Shown: positions 1 through 10,001, counted from the stretch's first letter. The stretch: DNA of 64,000 bases from Yoonia sp. (GCF_018402175.1 NZ_JAGYJK010000018.1:434001-498000), one strand, 5' to 3'. Translations and numbers: made by a program. Notes: generated by a model not told the origin, from the sequence alone.

Positions 1-806
1 GCGCGATCCTTGATTTTCTGGTGCTGCGTGCCGAAGAACGGCTCAAGCGCCGTCAGGAAAAGGAAACCGCCCGCAAATCCGCAACCAAGAAACTGCGCCT
101 GCCCGGCAAGCTGACCGATTGCACATCCAAGGACCGCAAGGGGACAGAGCTGTTTATCGTCGAAGGGGATTCGGCCGGCGGCTCTGGCAAGGGTGCGCGC
201 AACCGCGTCAATCAGGCGCTGTTGCCGCTGAAGGGCAAGATCCTGAACGTGCTGGGGGCTGCGTCGAACAAGCTGACGACCAATCAGGAAATCAACGATC
301 TGTGCGAAGCCTTGGGCGTCGGCATGGGCACCAAGTTCAACGTTGATGATTTGCGCTATGAAAAGATCATCATCATGACCGATGCCGACGTGGATGGCGC
401 GCATATCGCCAGCCTCTTGATGACGTTCTTTTTCACCCAGATGCGCCCGCTGATCGACCACGGTCACCTGTATCTGGCCTGCCCGCCGCTGTATCGGCTG
501 ACCCAAGGCGCGCGGCGCATCTATGTCGCCGATGACGCCGAAAAAGAAAAGATGATGGCTAAGGGTCTGGGCGGCAAAGGCAAGATCGACGTGCAACGCT
601 TCAAGGGTCTGGGCGAGATGGACGCGAAAGACCTCAAGGAAACCACGATGGACCCCGCCACCCGCAAACTGATCCGCGTGACCGTGCATGACGACGTCCC
701 CGGCGACACCGCCGATCTGGTCGAGCGGCTGATGGGCAAGAAACCGGAACTGCGGTTCCAGTATATTCAGGAAAACGCGCGGTTTGTGGAGGAGTTGGAT
801 GTTTGA
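1..806 (+). CDS. parE: DNA topoisomerase IV subunit B, 3' part (cut by window edge)
   Basis: This is the C-terminal ~267 residues of a type IIA topoisomerase B subunit; the reading frame is open to the left edge (first full codon at position 3), so the start is missing. The TOPRIM domain is clear: EGDSAGG near the beginning, PLKGKILNV, and the metal-binding DADVDGAHI motif, followed by the QRFKGLGEM block near the C-terminus. ParE with ParC decatenates sister chromosomes. I call ParE rather than GyrB because the sequence around the TOPRIM domain (GSGKGARNRVNQALLPLKG, LGAASNKLTTN) resembles alphaproteobacterial ParE and no GyrB-type insert is seen. GyrB is the only serious alternative. Confidence 0.9.
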   Translation, partial: AILDFLVLRAEERLKRRQEKETARKSATKKLRLPGKLTDCTSKDRKGTELFIVEGDSAGGSGKGARNRVNQALLPLKGKILNVLGAASNKLTTNQEINDLCEALGVGMGTKFNVDDLRYEKIIIMTDADVDGAHIASLLMTFFFTQMRPLIDHGHLYLACPPLYRLTQGARRIYVADDAEKEKMMAKGLGGKGKIDVQRFKGLGEMDAKDLKETTMDPATRKLIRVTVHDDVPGDTADLVERLMGKKPELRFQYIQENARFVEELDV

Positions 807-826
807 ACGGGGCCGGTGCGCGCCCC

Positions 827-853
827 GTAGGGTGCGTAAAATGCGCACCCTAC
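827..853. repeat. Short palindromic repeat, GTAGGG family (hairpin)
   Basis: A perfect 10-bp inverted repeat, GTAGGGTGCG (827-836) and CGCACCCTAC (844-853), with a 7-nt loop, lies 20 nt after the parE stop. It may act as a transcription terminator or mRNA 3' stabiliser, although no T-run follows. Related GTAGGG palindromes occur at 1598-1624, about 32722-32740 and 46455-46480. Confidence 0.6.
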
Positions 854-884
854 CCTAGCGTCAATCCCGCCCTATTATCCCCGC

Positions 885-1601
885 ATGCGCCATCTGATCC
901 TTGCCCTCTTCCTCGCCGCGCCCGCCTTGGCCCAGCAGATCGAGACGGACCTTGAACTGGTCCTGCTCGCCGATGCCTCGGGGTCGATCGACGCGGATGA
1001 ACTGCTGTTCCAGCGCCAATCCTATGCCACCGCGATCACCGATCCTGCGGTCGTCACGGCGATCCAAAACACGCTTTATGGGTCAATCGCCGTCACCTAC
1101 GTGGAATGGGCCAGCAATCAGGCGACGGTCGTGGACTGGACCATCATCGCGGATATGGACAGCGCGACCGCCTTTGCCGACGCCCTGATCGGCCCGCCAC
1201 GGCAGGCCAGCGGCAGCAATGCCATCGGGGCGGCGCTGCTTTACGGGATGGAGCAGATCGAGGGGAACGACATCCGCAGCCTGCGCCGCGTGATCGATTT
1301 TTCGGGTGACACAATGGCCAATACCCTTGGCCCAGCGATCACCACGTCACGCGACAGGGTCGTCGCGGCGGGCATCACGATCAACGCCCTGCCGATCCTG
1401 CGCAACAACGATTTTCGCAGCAACAGCGGGCTGGTCAATTTATATAAACAAAACATCATCGGCGGCCCGAACGCCTTTGTCATGCCCGCGATGGATGGCC
1501 CCGCATTCACCGATGCGATCAGGCGCAAGCTGATCCTCGAGATTGCGGGCACGGTGCCGGACACGCCCGTGGCCACAGCGCTTTTGCAACAGATCCCGTA
1601 G
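885..1601 (+). CDS. DUF1194 family exported VWFA-like protein
   Basis: A 238-residue protein with a short signal peptide (MRHLILALFLAAPALAQ) and a von Willebrand factor A-like fold typical of DUF1194. The segment LLADASGSID near residue 30 is a MIDAS-type DxSxS metal-binding motif, and VIDFSGDT near residue 140 is the second conserved block. It is probably periplasmic or secreted and may bind a metal-dependent ligand. No biochemical role is established for the family, to my knowledge. It stands alone downstream of parE on the same strand. Its TAG stop lies inside a GTAGGG palindromic repeat. Confidence 0.8.
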   Translation: MRHLILALFLAAPALAQQIETDLELVLLADASGSIDADELLFQRQSYATAITDPAVVTAIQNTLYGSIAVTYVEWASNQATVVDWTIIADMDSATAFADALIGPPRQASGSNAIGAALLYGMEQIEGNDIRSLRRVIDFSGDTMANTLGPAITTSRDRVVAAGITINALPILRNNDFRSNSGLVNLYKQNIIGGPNAFVMPAMDGPAFTDAIRRKLILEIAGTVPDTPVATALLQQIP

Positions 1602-1624
1602 GGCGGGGTTCACCCCGCCGCCCC
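1598..1624. repeat. GTAGGG-family palindrome overlapping a stop codon
   Basis: GTAGGGCGGGG, a short TTCA spacer, then CCCCGCC form a hairpin. The TAG stop codon of the preceding DUF1194 gene (1599-1601) is part of the repeat. An almost identical copy lies at 46455-46480. It probably folds in the mRNA 3' end between two convergent genes. Confidence 0.65.
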
Positions 1625-1628
1625 CAAA

Positions 1629-2015
1629 TCACCGTTGCAAGCTTTCCAGATAATCCGTCAGCACCAGTAATTTCCAAGGCACCGGCGTGCCCAGCCCGTC
1701 GTTTTCCACGATCACCGTATCGCCCAGATCGCCTGCGCCAAATTCGGGCATTGCACCTGACAGATGCTGGCCCGCCTGATAGCCGTCGATGGTGCTCATC
1801 ACTGCGTCGCGCGGGAAACTGCCGCCATTGCGCGCCGAAATCTGCGTCAGGTCGGGGGCGGTGACGCCCAGATCGCGCGCCATCGGTCCGTTGCCGGTCC
1901 CGTCAACACCGTGGCAGGCAGCGCAATTTTCCAGATAGACGCTGCGCCCGTCGACCGGCTGTTCGTCCACGCAAGCCGCAAGCGCCAGAATCGCGCCAAG
2001 AATGATCATCCGCAT
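1629..2015 (-). CDS. Cytochrome c lipoprotein
   Basis: A 128-residue c-type cytochrome. The N-terminus ends in a lipobox (LALAAC), so the protein is probably lipid-anchored on the periplasmic side. The heme attachment motif CAACH lies near residue 32, and the distal methionine is probably the one in SGAMPEFG near residue 88. The start at 2015 is supported by a strong GGAGG ribosome site 8-12 bases upstream. It is a single-gene unit convergent with the DUF1194 gene. Its electron-transfer partner cannot be read from the context. Confidence 0.85.
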   Translation of the reverse strand: MRMIILGAILALAACVDEQPVDGRSVYLENCAACHGVDGTGNGPMARDLGVTAPDLTQISARNGGSFPRDAVMSTIDGYQAGQHLSGAMPEFGAGDLGDTVIVENDGLGTPVPWKLLVLTDYLESLQR

Positions 2016-2110
2016 GATGTGCCTCCATAATTTTTTATCAGACTAGCAAAGTCGCGCGCGGCAAGCCATGCTCCAGATCAATTCCCGCCATAACACCCGA
2101 AAGGACCGCC

Positions 2111-2545
2111 ATGTTCCATTATGCGCTGATCATGCTGGCCGCGGGCCTTGGCATTCCGGTGCTGGCGGCGTTGAACGCGGCTTTGGGCCGGCAGATCGGG
2201 TCACCGGCGATGGCGGCGACGGTCCTGTTCGTGGTGGCCTTTGGCGTGGCGCTGATCGCGGCCTTGCTGACCCAGCCACAGGCGGCGGCACGGCTGGCAT
2301 CGGCGCCCAAATACCTGTTCTTTGCAGGCACGCTGGTTGCCTTTTACATCCTGTCGATCACATGGATCGCGCCGGTGATCGGGGTCGGCAATGCGGTGTT
2401 TTTCGTGCTGCTGGGGCAGTTGATCTCGGCCGCGGCCATTGATCATTTCGGCCTGTTTGCCGCACAGGTCACGCCACTGACCGGCACCCGTGCCGCGGGG
2501 ATCGCGCTGATGGCCGCGGGTGTGGTGTTGACGCAAAAGGTCTAA
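2111..2545 (+). CDS. YdcZ/DUF606-type small DMT transporter
   Basis: A 144-residue, very hydrophobic protein with about five predicted membrane helices. It begins MFHYALIMLAAGLGIPVLAALN and has the PVLAALNAALG and GxxLTQ features of the YdcZ (formerly DUF606) branch of the drug/metabolite transporter superfamily, whose substrates are mostly unknown. An AAAGGA ribosome site precedes the ATG. Its stop overlaps the stop of lolD on the opposite strand by 4 nt, so the two genes end tail to tail. Confidence 0.8.
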   Translation: MFHYALIMLAAGLGIPVLAALNAALGRQIGSPAMAATVLFVVAFGVALIAALLTQPQAAARLASAPKYLFFAGTLVAFYILSITWIAPVIGVGNAVFFVLLGQLISAAAIDHFGLFAAQVTPLTGTRAAGIALMAAGVVLTQKV

Positions 2546-3222
2546 AGCGCGACCAGAACGCCCGCGTCCAGCCGCAGCTGCCGGTCCATGCGCGCGGCCA
2601 AGTCAAGGTTATGCGTCGCAATCACCGCCGCCAGCCCCGTATCGCGCACCAGCCCGATCAGGGTTTCAAACACGCGGTTCGATGTTTCGGGGTCCAGATT
2701 GCCAGTCGGTTCATCCGCCAGCAACAGTGCCGGTTCATTGGCCAGCGCCCGGCAAAAGGCCACGCGCTGCTGTTCGCCGCCCGACAAGGCCGCAGGCCGG
2801 TGCGCCGCACGCTCTGCGATGCCCACACGGCTCAGCAAGGCCATCGCACGCGCATGGGCGGCCCGATCCGTGACACCATTGGCAAGCTGCGGCAGCACGA
2901 TATTTTCCAGCGCCGAAAATTCGGGCAGCAGGTGGTGGAACTGATAGATGAACCCGACCTGCCCCCGCCGCACGCCGGTGCGCTTGCGATCCGACAGGCG
3001 CGTCATATCGGTGCCTGCGATACTGACCGTGCCGCTGTCGGGCGTATCCAGCAGCCCCGCGATATGCAGCAAGGTCGATTTGCCCGCACCCGACGGGGCG
3101 ACAAGGGCCACGATTTCACCGGCAGCAACGGTCAGGTCCACGCCTTGCAGCACGCGCACCTCGTTGGGTTTGCCCGCGTTGTAGGTCTTGTGCAAATCAT
3201 GCAGCGACAGAATGTCATTCAT
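2542..3222 (-). CDS. lolD: Lipoprotein-releasing ABC transporter ATPase LolD
   Basis: A 226-residue ABC ATPase. Walker A is APSGAGKST (residues 42-50), the Q-loop region reads FIYQFHHLLPEF (typical of LolD), the signature is LSGGEQQRV and Walker B is LLLADEPTGNLD. With its permease it extracts outer-membrane lipoproteins from the inner membrane and passes them to LolA. It overlaps the upstream lolE-type permease gene by 8 nt, so the pair is translated from one message. A MacB-like ATPase would be the alternative, but the pairing with a lone LolC/E permease favours LolD. Confidence 0.9.
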   Translation of the reverse strand: MNDILSLHDLHKTYNAGKPNEVRVLQGVDLTVAAGEIVALVAPSGAGKSTLLHIAGLLDTPDSGTVSIAGTDMTRLSDRKRTGVRRGQVGFIYQFHHLLPEFSALENIVLPQLANGVTDRAAHARAMALLSRVGIAERAAHRPAALSGGEQQRVAFCRALANEPALLLADEPTGNLDPETSNRVFETLIGLVRDTGLAAVIATHNLDLAARMDRQLRLDAGVLVAL

Positions 3223-4471
3223 AGCGCAGCGCCTCGACCGGATTCATCCGCGCGGCACGGCGGGCGGGAAAGATCGTGATGATCCACGACAGACCCAGCG
3301 ACAGCGACACGGCCTTCAGCACATCCGACAGGTGCAATTCTGCGGGCACGTTATAGATGCCGCGGATCGACGGGTCCCAGACACCGCCACCGGCGACATA
3401 GTTCACCAGGCTGAAAATCTGGTCGATATAGATCGCGAACAGACAGCCCAGGATCACGCCCAGCGCCGTCCCGATGGTCCCGATCCCCGCCCCGCAGATG
3501 AAAAAGATACGCAGGATCGACCCTTCGGTCAGGCCCATGGTGCGCAGGATACCCACATCGCGGCCCTTGTTTTTCACCAGCATGATCAGCCCGCTGATGA
3601 TATTCATCGACGCCACCAGCACCAAAATAGACAAGATGATAAACATCACATTATCTTCAATCGTCAATGCGCGCAGGAACCTGCCAACACGGTCCTGCCA
3701 GCTATAGGCCCAGATATAGGGGCCGGCGGCATTGGCGATATCCTGTTTCAGCGCCTCGGACTGGTTGATGTCGTCCAGCCGCACATCCAGCTCATCCGCC
3801 GCGCCATCGCGGTTAAAGATGGTCTGCGCCACATCAAACGGCAGATAGGCGCGCACCTCGTCAATCTGGTAGCGGCCGGTTGAAAAGATATAGACCACAT
3901 CGAACGCATTGCGCCGCGTCGATTGCCCCATCGGCGTGGCCGCCCCTGACCGTGTCGTGATCTCGATCCGGTCGCCTAGCCCAAGGCCCAGGTTCGTCGC
4001 CAAGGCCGATCCAAGTGCTATTCCATTCGGCAGGTCGTCGATATTGCCGATGGTGCGTTCGCTGTCCACGATGGCCTCGGACGCCTTGAGATCATCCAGA
4101 TGGATGCCATAGATATCGGCCAATCCGATCTGCCCGAAAGCCCCCGCCATGGCCTGCCCGCGCACCAAAGGCGCGACACTGGCCACACCCGGCACGGCCA
4201 AGATCCGATCGGCCATTTCGGTGTAATCTGCGATCACCTCGCGCGGGCGCACCACGGTGACATGGGCATTGGCGCCCACGATCGTGTCGATGAATTCTGC
4301 GCGAAAGCCCGACCGCACGGCCAGCGTGGCAATCAGGGCGAAGACGGCCAGCGTGACGCCGATCAGGCTGATCCATGTCATCACGCTGACGCCGCCTTCG
4401 GCGCGTTTGGCGCGGATATAGCGCCAGGCGATGATCCATTCGAATTTGGCAAAGGGGCGTGTTGTGGTCAT
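3215..4471 (-). CDS. lolE: Lipoprotein-releasing ABC transporter permease (LolC/LolE family)
   Basis: A 418-residue permease with one membrane helix near the N-terminus, a large periplasmic MacB_PCD-like domain, and three helices in the last ~150 residues, the classic FtsX/LolE layout. The C-terminal cytoplasmic end ARRAARMNPVEALRYE is a family hallmark. I take the start at MTTTRPFAKFEW (4471) because homologues begin at this point; an in-frame start 21 nt upstream is possible. Only one permease gene is present, as in alphaproteobacteria that use a single LolC/E-type subunit, presumably as a homodimer. It is co-transcribed with lolD. Confidence 0.88.
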   Translation of the reverse strand: MTTTRPFAKFEWIIAWRYIRAKRAEGGVSVMTWISLIGVTLAVFALIATLAVRSGFRAEFIDTIVGANAHVTVVRPREVIADYTEMADRILAVPGVASVAPLVRGQAMAGAFGQIGLADIYGIHLDDLKASEAIVDSERTIGNIDDLPNGIALGSALATNLGLGLGDRIEITTRSGAATPMGQSTRRNAFDVVYIFSTGRYQIDEVRAYLPFDVAQTIFNRDGAADELDVRLDDINQSEALKQDIANAAGPYIWAYSWQDRVGRFLRALTIEDNVMFIILSILVLVASMNIISGLIMLVKNKGRDVGILRTMGLTEGSILRIFFICGAGIGTIGTALGVILGCLFAIYIDQIFSLVNYVAGGGVWDPSIRGIYNVPAELHLSDVLKAVSLSLGLSWIITIFPARRAARMNPVEALRYE

Positions 4472-4522
4472 GCGGCATACATATCCCGCCATGCACCTTT
4501 GCGCCAGTCATGGCCCACTAAC

Positions 4523-5863
4523 TTAGGCAATCCCCTGATAAATCGCAGCGATCCGCGCGATGGCATCCGCTGGCGGCAATTCCTCGCTTTCGCCCGTGCG
4601 GCGGCTGGTCAGTTCGACGACACCGTTCTTGAGGCCGCGCGGCCCGACAGTGATCCGCCAAGGCAGGCCGATCATATCCATCGTGCCGAATTTGGCACCC
4701 GCCCGTTCGTCGCGGTCGTCATAAAGCGGTTCCAGCCCCAACGCGGTCAGGCTGTCGTAAAGCGCCTGACATGCGGCGTCAGCCTCTGCATCGCCTTGCT
4801 TGAGGTTGACGATCCCGCAATGGAACGGTGTCACCCCTTCGGGCCAGATGATGCCCTTGTCGTCGTGGCTCGCCTCGATAATGGCGCCCAGCAGACGCGA
4901 CACGCCGATCCCGTGGCTGCCCATGTGGACCGGCACCTTGCCGCCTTTGCCATCATCGACCAGCGCGCCCATCGCATCGGAATATTTGGTGCCGAAATAG
5001 AAAATCTGGCCAACCTCGATGCCGCGCGCGGTGCGGCGGCGTTCCTCGGGGATTGCGTTGAACAGGGCTTCGTCATGGGTTTCATCGGTGCGCGCATAGC
5101 GGCTGGTGAATTCATCCAGCACGGCGGCACAGGCGGCGTGATCGTTGTAGTCGATCTGCCGGTCACCGAATTTCAGGTCGGTGATCTGGCTGTCATAGAA
5201 CACCTCTGATTCGCCGGTGTCGGCCAGCACGAGGAATTCGTGGGTATCATCGCCGCCGATGGGGCCGCTGTCCGCGCGCATCGGGATCGCTTGCAGGCCC
5301 ATGCGTTCATAGGTGCGCAGATAGCTGACCAGATGGCGGTTATAGGCGTGCAGCGCGTCTTCTTTCGTCAGGTCAAAATTATAGCCGTCTTTCATATAGA
5401 ATTCGCGGCCCCGCATGACGCCGAAACGCGGGCGGACCTCATCACGGAATTTCCACTGGATTTGATACAAAGTCAGCGGCAGATCCTTGTAGCTGGTCAC
5501 ATGGGCGCGGAAGATGTCCGTCACCAATTCCTCGGCGGTGGGGGTGAACAGCATTTCGCGCCCGCCACGGTCCTTGATGCGCAGCATTTCTTCGCCATAG
5601 GCGTCATAGCGGCCGGATTCGCGCCACAGGTCCGCCGATTGGATCGTCGGCATCTGGATTGCGATATGGCCCGCGCGTTCCTGTTCCTGATGCACGATAT
5701 TTTCGATCTTGCGCAGCACCTTGAACCCCAAGGGCAGCCAGGAATAAATCCCGGCGCTGGCCTGTTTGATCATCCCCGCCTGCAACATATAGCGGTGCGA
5801 CACGATCTGCGCCTCGCGCGGGGTTTCTTTCAGGACGGGCAGGAAATAACGGCTGAGGCGCAT
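4523..5863 (-). CDS. proS: Prolyl-tRNA synthetase (short alphaproteobacterial form)
   Basis: A class II aminoacyl-tRNA synthetase of 446 residues that charges tRNA-Pro. Motif 2 lies in the [21 protein letters not shown] region, with the [11 protein letters not shown] motif 3 near residue 330 and an anticodon-binding domain at the C-terminus. The length fits the short ProRS type without the bacterial editing insertion. The open frame extends to 5977, but [15 protein letters not shown] at 5863 matches the family N-terminus. It lies downstream of lolDE on the same strand only in position: it is transcribed first and runs toward lolE. Confidence 0.93.
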   Translation of the reverse strand: MRLSRYFLPVLKETPREAQIVSHRYMLQAGMIKQASAGIYSWLPLGFKVLRKIENIVHQEQERAGHIAIQMPTIQSADLWRESGRYDAYGEEMLRIKDRGGREMLFTPTAEELVTDIFRAHVTSYKDLPLTLYQIQWKFRDEVRPRFGVMRGREFYMKDGYNFDLTKEDALHAYNRHLVSYLRTYERMGLQAIPMRADSGPIGGDDTHEFLVLADTGESEVFYDSQITDLKFGDRQIDYNDHAACAAVLDEFTSRYARTDETHDEALFNAIPEERRRTARGIEVGQIFYFGTKYSDAMGALVDDGKGGKVPVHMGSHGIGVSRLLGAIIEASHDDKGIIWPEGVTPFHCGIVNLKQGDAEADAACQALYDSLTALGLEPLYDDRDERAGAKFGTMDMIGLPWRITVGPRGLKNGVVELTSRRTGESEELPPADAIARIAAIYQGIA

Positions 5864-6021
5864 GGGGTGACCTTTGTGACAGGCGGAAATTGCTTTTCGA
5901 CGTGTAATCGCGCAACCATGCCCCCGCAAGCATTGTGATCGCCAGCCCCCGAAAATGCGCCGGACCCTTGCAAGCAAGGCCCATTTGCCGCATCACAGCG
6001 CAAATCAAAGCGGAGTAACCG

Positions 6022-7125
6022 ATGGCCCTGCCCGTTAAGGACCAGATCAAATATTGGGGCATCGCGATGGCGGTGTTTCTGGTTGTGCTTTGGGCGCTGG
6101 GCGATGTGATCCTGCCCTTCGTGCTGGGCGGTGCGATCGCCTATCTGCTGGACCCTGTTGCCGATAGGTTGCAGCGCGCAGGGCTAAGCCGGGTTCTGGC
6201 GGTCAGTATCATCACCTTGGTCGCGGCGATGGTGTTCATCCTGCTGATCTTGCTGGTGATCCCGACGCTGGTGAAACAGACTACGGCGCTGATCGACACC
6301 GCCCCTGCCCTGTTTGAACGGCTGCAGGCCGGATTAACCGCACGCTTTCCCGACCTGATCGAACCCGAAAGCACGATCCGCCAGCAATTGCAGGCCATCG
6401 GCGAGACGATACAGGCGCGCGGCGGCGAATTGATCAACGGGGTTCTCAGCTCGGCCATGGGCCTTGTGAACATCATTGTGCTGCTGGTGATCGTGCCGGT
6501 TGTAGCCTTTTATCTGCTGCTTGACTGGGACAATATGATCGCCAAGATCGACAGCCTGCTGCCCCGCGACCACGTTGCCACCGTGCGGCATCTGGGTGGC
6601 GAGATTGACCGCACGCTGGCGTCGTTCATCCGCGGGCAAGGCACGGTCTGTTTGATCCTTGGCACCTATTATGCCGTCGGGCTGATGCTGGCGGGGCTGA
6701 ATTTCGGACTGATCGTCGGGTTCATCGCAGGGCTGATCACTTTTATTCCTTATGTCGGCGCGCTGGTTGGCGGGGCCTTGGCGCTGGGACTGGCATTGTT
6801 TCAGTTCTGGGGCGCGGTCGAGGTCGCAGATGGCGATACCGTCACCTATGCCACCAACTGGCTGCGGATCGGGATCGTGGGCGCGATCTTTGCCTTGGGG
6901 CAGTTTCTGGAAGGCAATGTGCTGACACCCAAATTGGTGGGCTCATCGGTCGGGCTGCACCCTGTCTGGCTGATTTTCGCGCTGTCGGTGTTCGGGTCGC
7001 TGTTCGGGTTTGTGGGCATGCTGGTCGCCGTGCCGATCGCAGCGGTGATCGGCGTGCTCATCCGCTACGCGCTGGGCCAATACCGCGACAGCCTGCTCTA
7101 TCAAGGGCAGTCGAAAGACCGATGA
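6022..7125 (+). CDS. AI-2E family transporter (PerM-like membrane protein)
   Basis: A 367-residue integral membrane protein of the AI-2E/PerM family. Paired helices at the N-terminus (about residues 12-35 and 60-85) are followed by a ~70-residue amphipathic region and then five or so helices. The conserved LGxxxGLxxxPxxIFxxLxxFGxxxGxxGxxxAxP-type signature is visible in the last third (GLHPVWLIFALSVFGSLFG). The substrate is not known, and the family name comes from one member linked to autoinducer-2. The last codon overlaps the start of the HdaA-like gene in an ATGA junction, indicating translational coupling. Confidence 0.85.
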   Translation: MALPVKDQIKYWGIAMAVFLVVLWALGDVILPFVLGGAIAYLLDPVADRLQRAGLSRVLAVSIITLVAAMVFILLILLVIPTLVKQTTALIDTAPALFERLQAGLTARFPDLIEPESTIRQQLQAIGETIQARGGELINGVLSSAMGLVNIIVLLVIVPVVAFYLLLDWDNMIAKIDSLLPRDHVATVRHLGGEIDRTLASFIRGQGTVCLILGTYYAVGLMLAGLNFGLIVGFIAGLITFIPYVGALVGGALALGLALFQFWGAVEVADGDTVTYATNWLRIGIVGAIFALGQFLEGNVLTPKLVGSSVGLHPVWLIFALSVFGSLFGFVGMLVAVPIAAVIGVLIRYALGQYRDSLLYQGQSKDR

Positions 7126-7783
7126 TCGCACAGCAGCTCAGTTTCGACTGGCCCAACGGGGTGGCGCTGGGGCCGGATGATTTTTCGTCTCGACCGCCAA
7201 TGCGACCGCCTTTGGCATGGTCACCGACCCCGCCCGCTGGCCACTGCGTAAACTGGTGATCACGGGGCCGGCAGGCTGCGGCAAAAGCCACCTTGCGCGG
7301 ATATTCGCAGCAGGCCAACCCACGCAGATCATCGCGGCCGCCGACCTGACCGCCGATTTCCGGCCCAAGGCTGCGGCGCTGGTGATCGAGGATATGGACA
7401 ACCTGCCCGCCCCTGCCCAAGAGCCGATGTTCCACCTGCACAACCACCTGCACCATGATGGCGGGCTGTTGCTGCTGACCGCGCGCCAGACGCCGGGGCA
7501 TTGGCCGATCACCCTGCCCGATCTGGCCAGCCGGATGCAGGGCAGCGCCGTGGTGCAGGTCGCAGACCCCGACGATGCGCTGTTGCAGGCGGTGATGATG
7601 AAACTGTTCGCCGACCGCCAATTGCTGCCGCCACCAGACCTTGCCGCCTATCTAGCGCCGCGGATCGAACGGTCCTTTGCCGCCGCCGCGGCCATCGTGG
7701 CGGCACTGGACAGCATGGCCTTGGCCACCGGCCACAAGATCAGCCAGAGACTTGCCGCGCGCCTGCTGGACAAGCCCGACTAG
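7122..7783 (+). CDS. hdaA: DnaA-family regulatory ATPase HdaA-like (frameshifted as read)
   Basis: A truncated AAA+ protein related to DnaA. From the ATG at 7122 the frame reads MIAQQLSFDWPNGVALGPDDF and then fails; the remaining protein continues one frame over from about 7186 (VSTANATAFGMVTDPARWPL). One extra T in the T-run at 7181-7185 would restore a 220-residue protein, the usual HdaA size. Walker A is GPAGCGKSHLA, and the Walker B position reads VIEDMDNL. In Caulobacter HdaA inactivates DnaA-ATP together with the beta clamp; the QQLSFD segment is the expected clamp-binding peptide. It overlaps the preceding permease gene by 4 nt, as homologues do in related genomes. Confidence 0.8.
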
Positions 7784-7833
7784 CCACTGCATCATTGTCA
7801 CAAAACCGCAACCTTCGCGGGACAAAAGGCAGT

Positions 7834-10001
7834 ATGAACAAAGCAAATTTCCTGAGCAGCGATTTTCCCGCCGCCACCGCCCTTGACATGGATATCGCCA
7901 GCAGCGCGCGTTTCGTGAACCGTGAACTTAGCTGGGTCGGTTTTAACTGGCGCGTGCTGGAAGAGGCCGAAAATCCGCGCGTCCCGCTGCTGGAACGGCT
8001 GCGGTTTTTGTCGATTTCCGCGACCAATCTGGATGAATTCTATACCGTCCGCGTCGCGGGCCTGCGCGAATTGGCCATCGCGGGCAATGCCACGCCTGCG
8101 TTGGACGGGCTGACCCCGCCGAACAACTGGTCGAAATCGACCGCGAGGCGCGCGCCCTGATGACACGCCAGCAGGTCGTATACAGCGCGCTTGAAGCAGA
8201 GATGAAAGACAACGGCATCGCGATTCTGTCGCGGATGGACGTGACCAAGGACGACCGCGATTTTCTGGACAATTACTTTCTTGATCAGGTGTTTCCGGTT
8301 TTGTCGCCGCTGGCCATCGACCCTGCGCATCCGTTCCCGTTCCTGCCCAACGAAGGGTTCGCGCTGGCGCTGCAACTGGAACGCAGCGCCGATAAACGCA
8401 GCCTGCGCGCGCTCTTGCCGATCCCCGCACAGATCGCGCGGTTCATCTCGCTGCCCAGTGCGACGGGGCACCGGTTCCTGCCGCTCGAAGAACTGCTGCT
8501 GTTGCATATCCCGCGCCTGTTTCCGGGCTATCACGTCAAGGGTAATTGCGGGTTCAAAGTGCTGCGCGACAGCGATCTGGAACTGGAAGAAGAAGCCGAA
8601 GACCTTGTGCGCGAGTTTGAAACAGCCCTGAAACGGCGCCGCCGTGGCGAGGTTGTCCGGCTCAAGATTTCGGCCAACGCGCCGCCTGCGCTGCAAACGC
8701 TGATCATGTCGGAACTGCATGTCTCCAGCGATGCGGTTGTCGAGGTGGACGGGCTGATCGGCATTTCCGACCTTGGCGAACTGGTGCTGGACAGCCGGCC
8801 CGACCTGCTTTGGCCCATATTCACGCCGCGCGTGCCCGAACGGGTACAGGACCACGACGGCGACATGTTCGCCGCGATCCGTCAAAAGGACATGCTGCTG
8901 CACCATCCTTATGAAACCTTCGACATGGTAGTGCGGTTTCTTAATCAGGCGGCCCATGACCCCGATGTCGTGGCGATCAAGCAGACGCTGTACCGCACAT
9001 CGCAGAAATCGCCCATCGTCAGCGCGCTGTGCGAAGCAGCAGAAAACGGCAAATCCGTCACCGCATTGGTCGAGTTGAAGGCCCGTTTCGACGAGGCCGC
9101 CAATATCCGCCAGTCGCGCAGGCTGGAACGCGCGGGCGCGCATGTGGTTTACGGCTTTGTGAATTACAAAACCCACGCGAAAATCAGCACCGTCGTGCGC
9201 CGCGAAGGCGACAGGCTGGTGACCTATACCCATTTCGGCACCGGCAATTACCATCCGATCACCGCGCGGATCTATACCGACCTGAGCTTTTTCACCTGCG
9301 ATCAGGATTTGGGGCGCGATGCGACCAAGGTGTTCAACTACCTGTCCGGCTATGCCCAGCCTGAAGGGCTGCAAAACCTGTCGATCTCGCCCATTTCGCT
9401 CAAACAGACGCTGATTGACCGAATCGCCGCCGAGGGCGTGAATGCGCGCGCCGGCAAACCCGCGATGATCTGGGCCAAGATGAATTCGCTGGTCGAACCC
9501 GATGTGATCGACGCGCTTTATGCGGCGTCACAGGCCGGGGTCAAGATCAGCCTTGTGATCCGTGGCATCTGCGGGCTGCGCCCCGGTGTGAAAGGTCTGT
9601 CCGACAATATCCGTGTCAAATCCATCGTCGGGCGGTTTTTGGAACATTCGCGCATTGTCTGTTTCGGCAATGGCGCCGCGCTGCCATCCAAACAGGCCAA
9701 GGTCTATATCAGTTCGGCCGACTGGATGGGGCGCAACCTGAACCGGCGGGTCGAGACGCTGGTCGATATCCGCAACCCGACCGTCAAGGCGCAGATCGTC
9801 AGCCAGATCATGGCCGCCAATATGGCTGACGTGGCGCAAAGCTGGGTTATGGCACCCGATGGCAGTTTCACCCGCGCCACCCCGACCGAAGGCGAATTCG
9901 CCTTTAATTGTCATCGCTTTTTCATGGAAAATCCGTCTCTTTCAGGGCGCGGGTCGGCGGGGGCGTCGGATGTTCCGCAATTGACCCACACCGACGATTG
10001 A
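7834..10001 (+). CDS. ppk: Polyphosphate kinase 1 (frameshifted as read)
   Basis: Polyphosphate kinase reversibly transfers the gamma-phosphate of ATP to polyphosphate. The N-terminal part from ATG 7834 reads RFVNRELSWVGFNWRVLEEA, then the frame breaks at about 8114-8120. One additional G in the CCCCGCC stretch gives the expected LTPAEQLVEIDREARALM and joins the second frame, for a protein of ~722 residues. The second frame holds the catalytic-histidine block YTHFGTGNYHP, SADWMGRNLNRRVETL, and phospholipase D-like folds. It is followed 34 nt later by ppx, the usual arrangement for making and degrading polyphosphate. If the indel is real, only a truncated enzyme could be made. Confidence 0.88.

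Noticed and set aside
8040..9374. A 444-residue minus-strand frame opposite ppk
   Set aside because: It is the shadow of ppk, whose motifs are in the plus strand.
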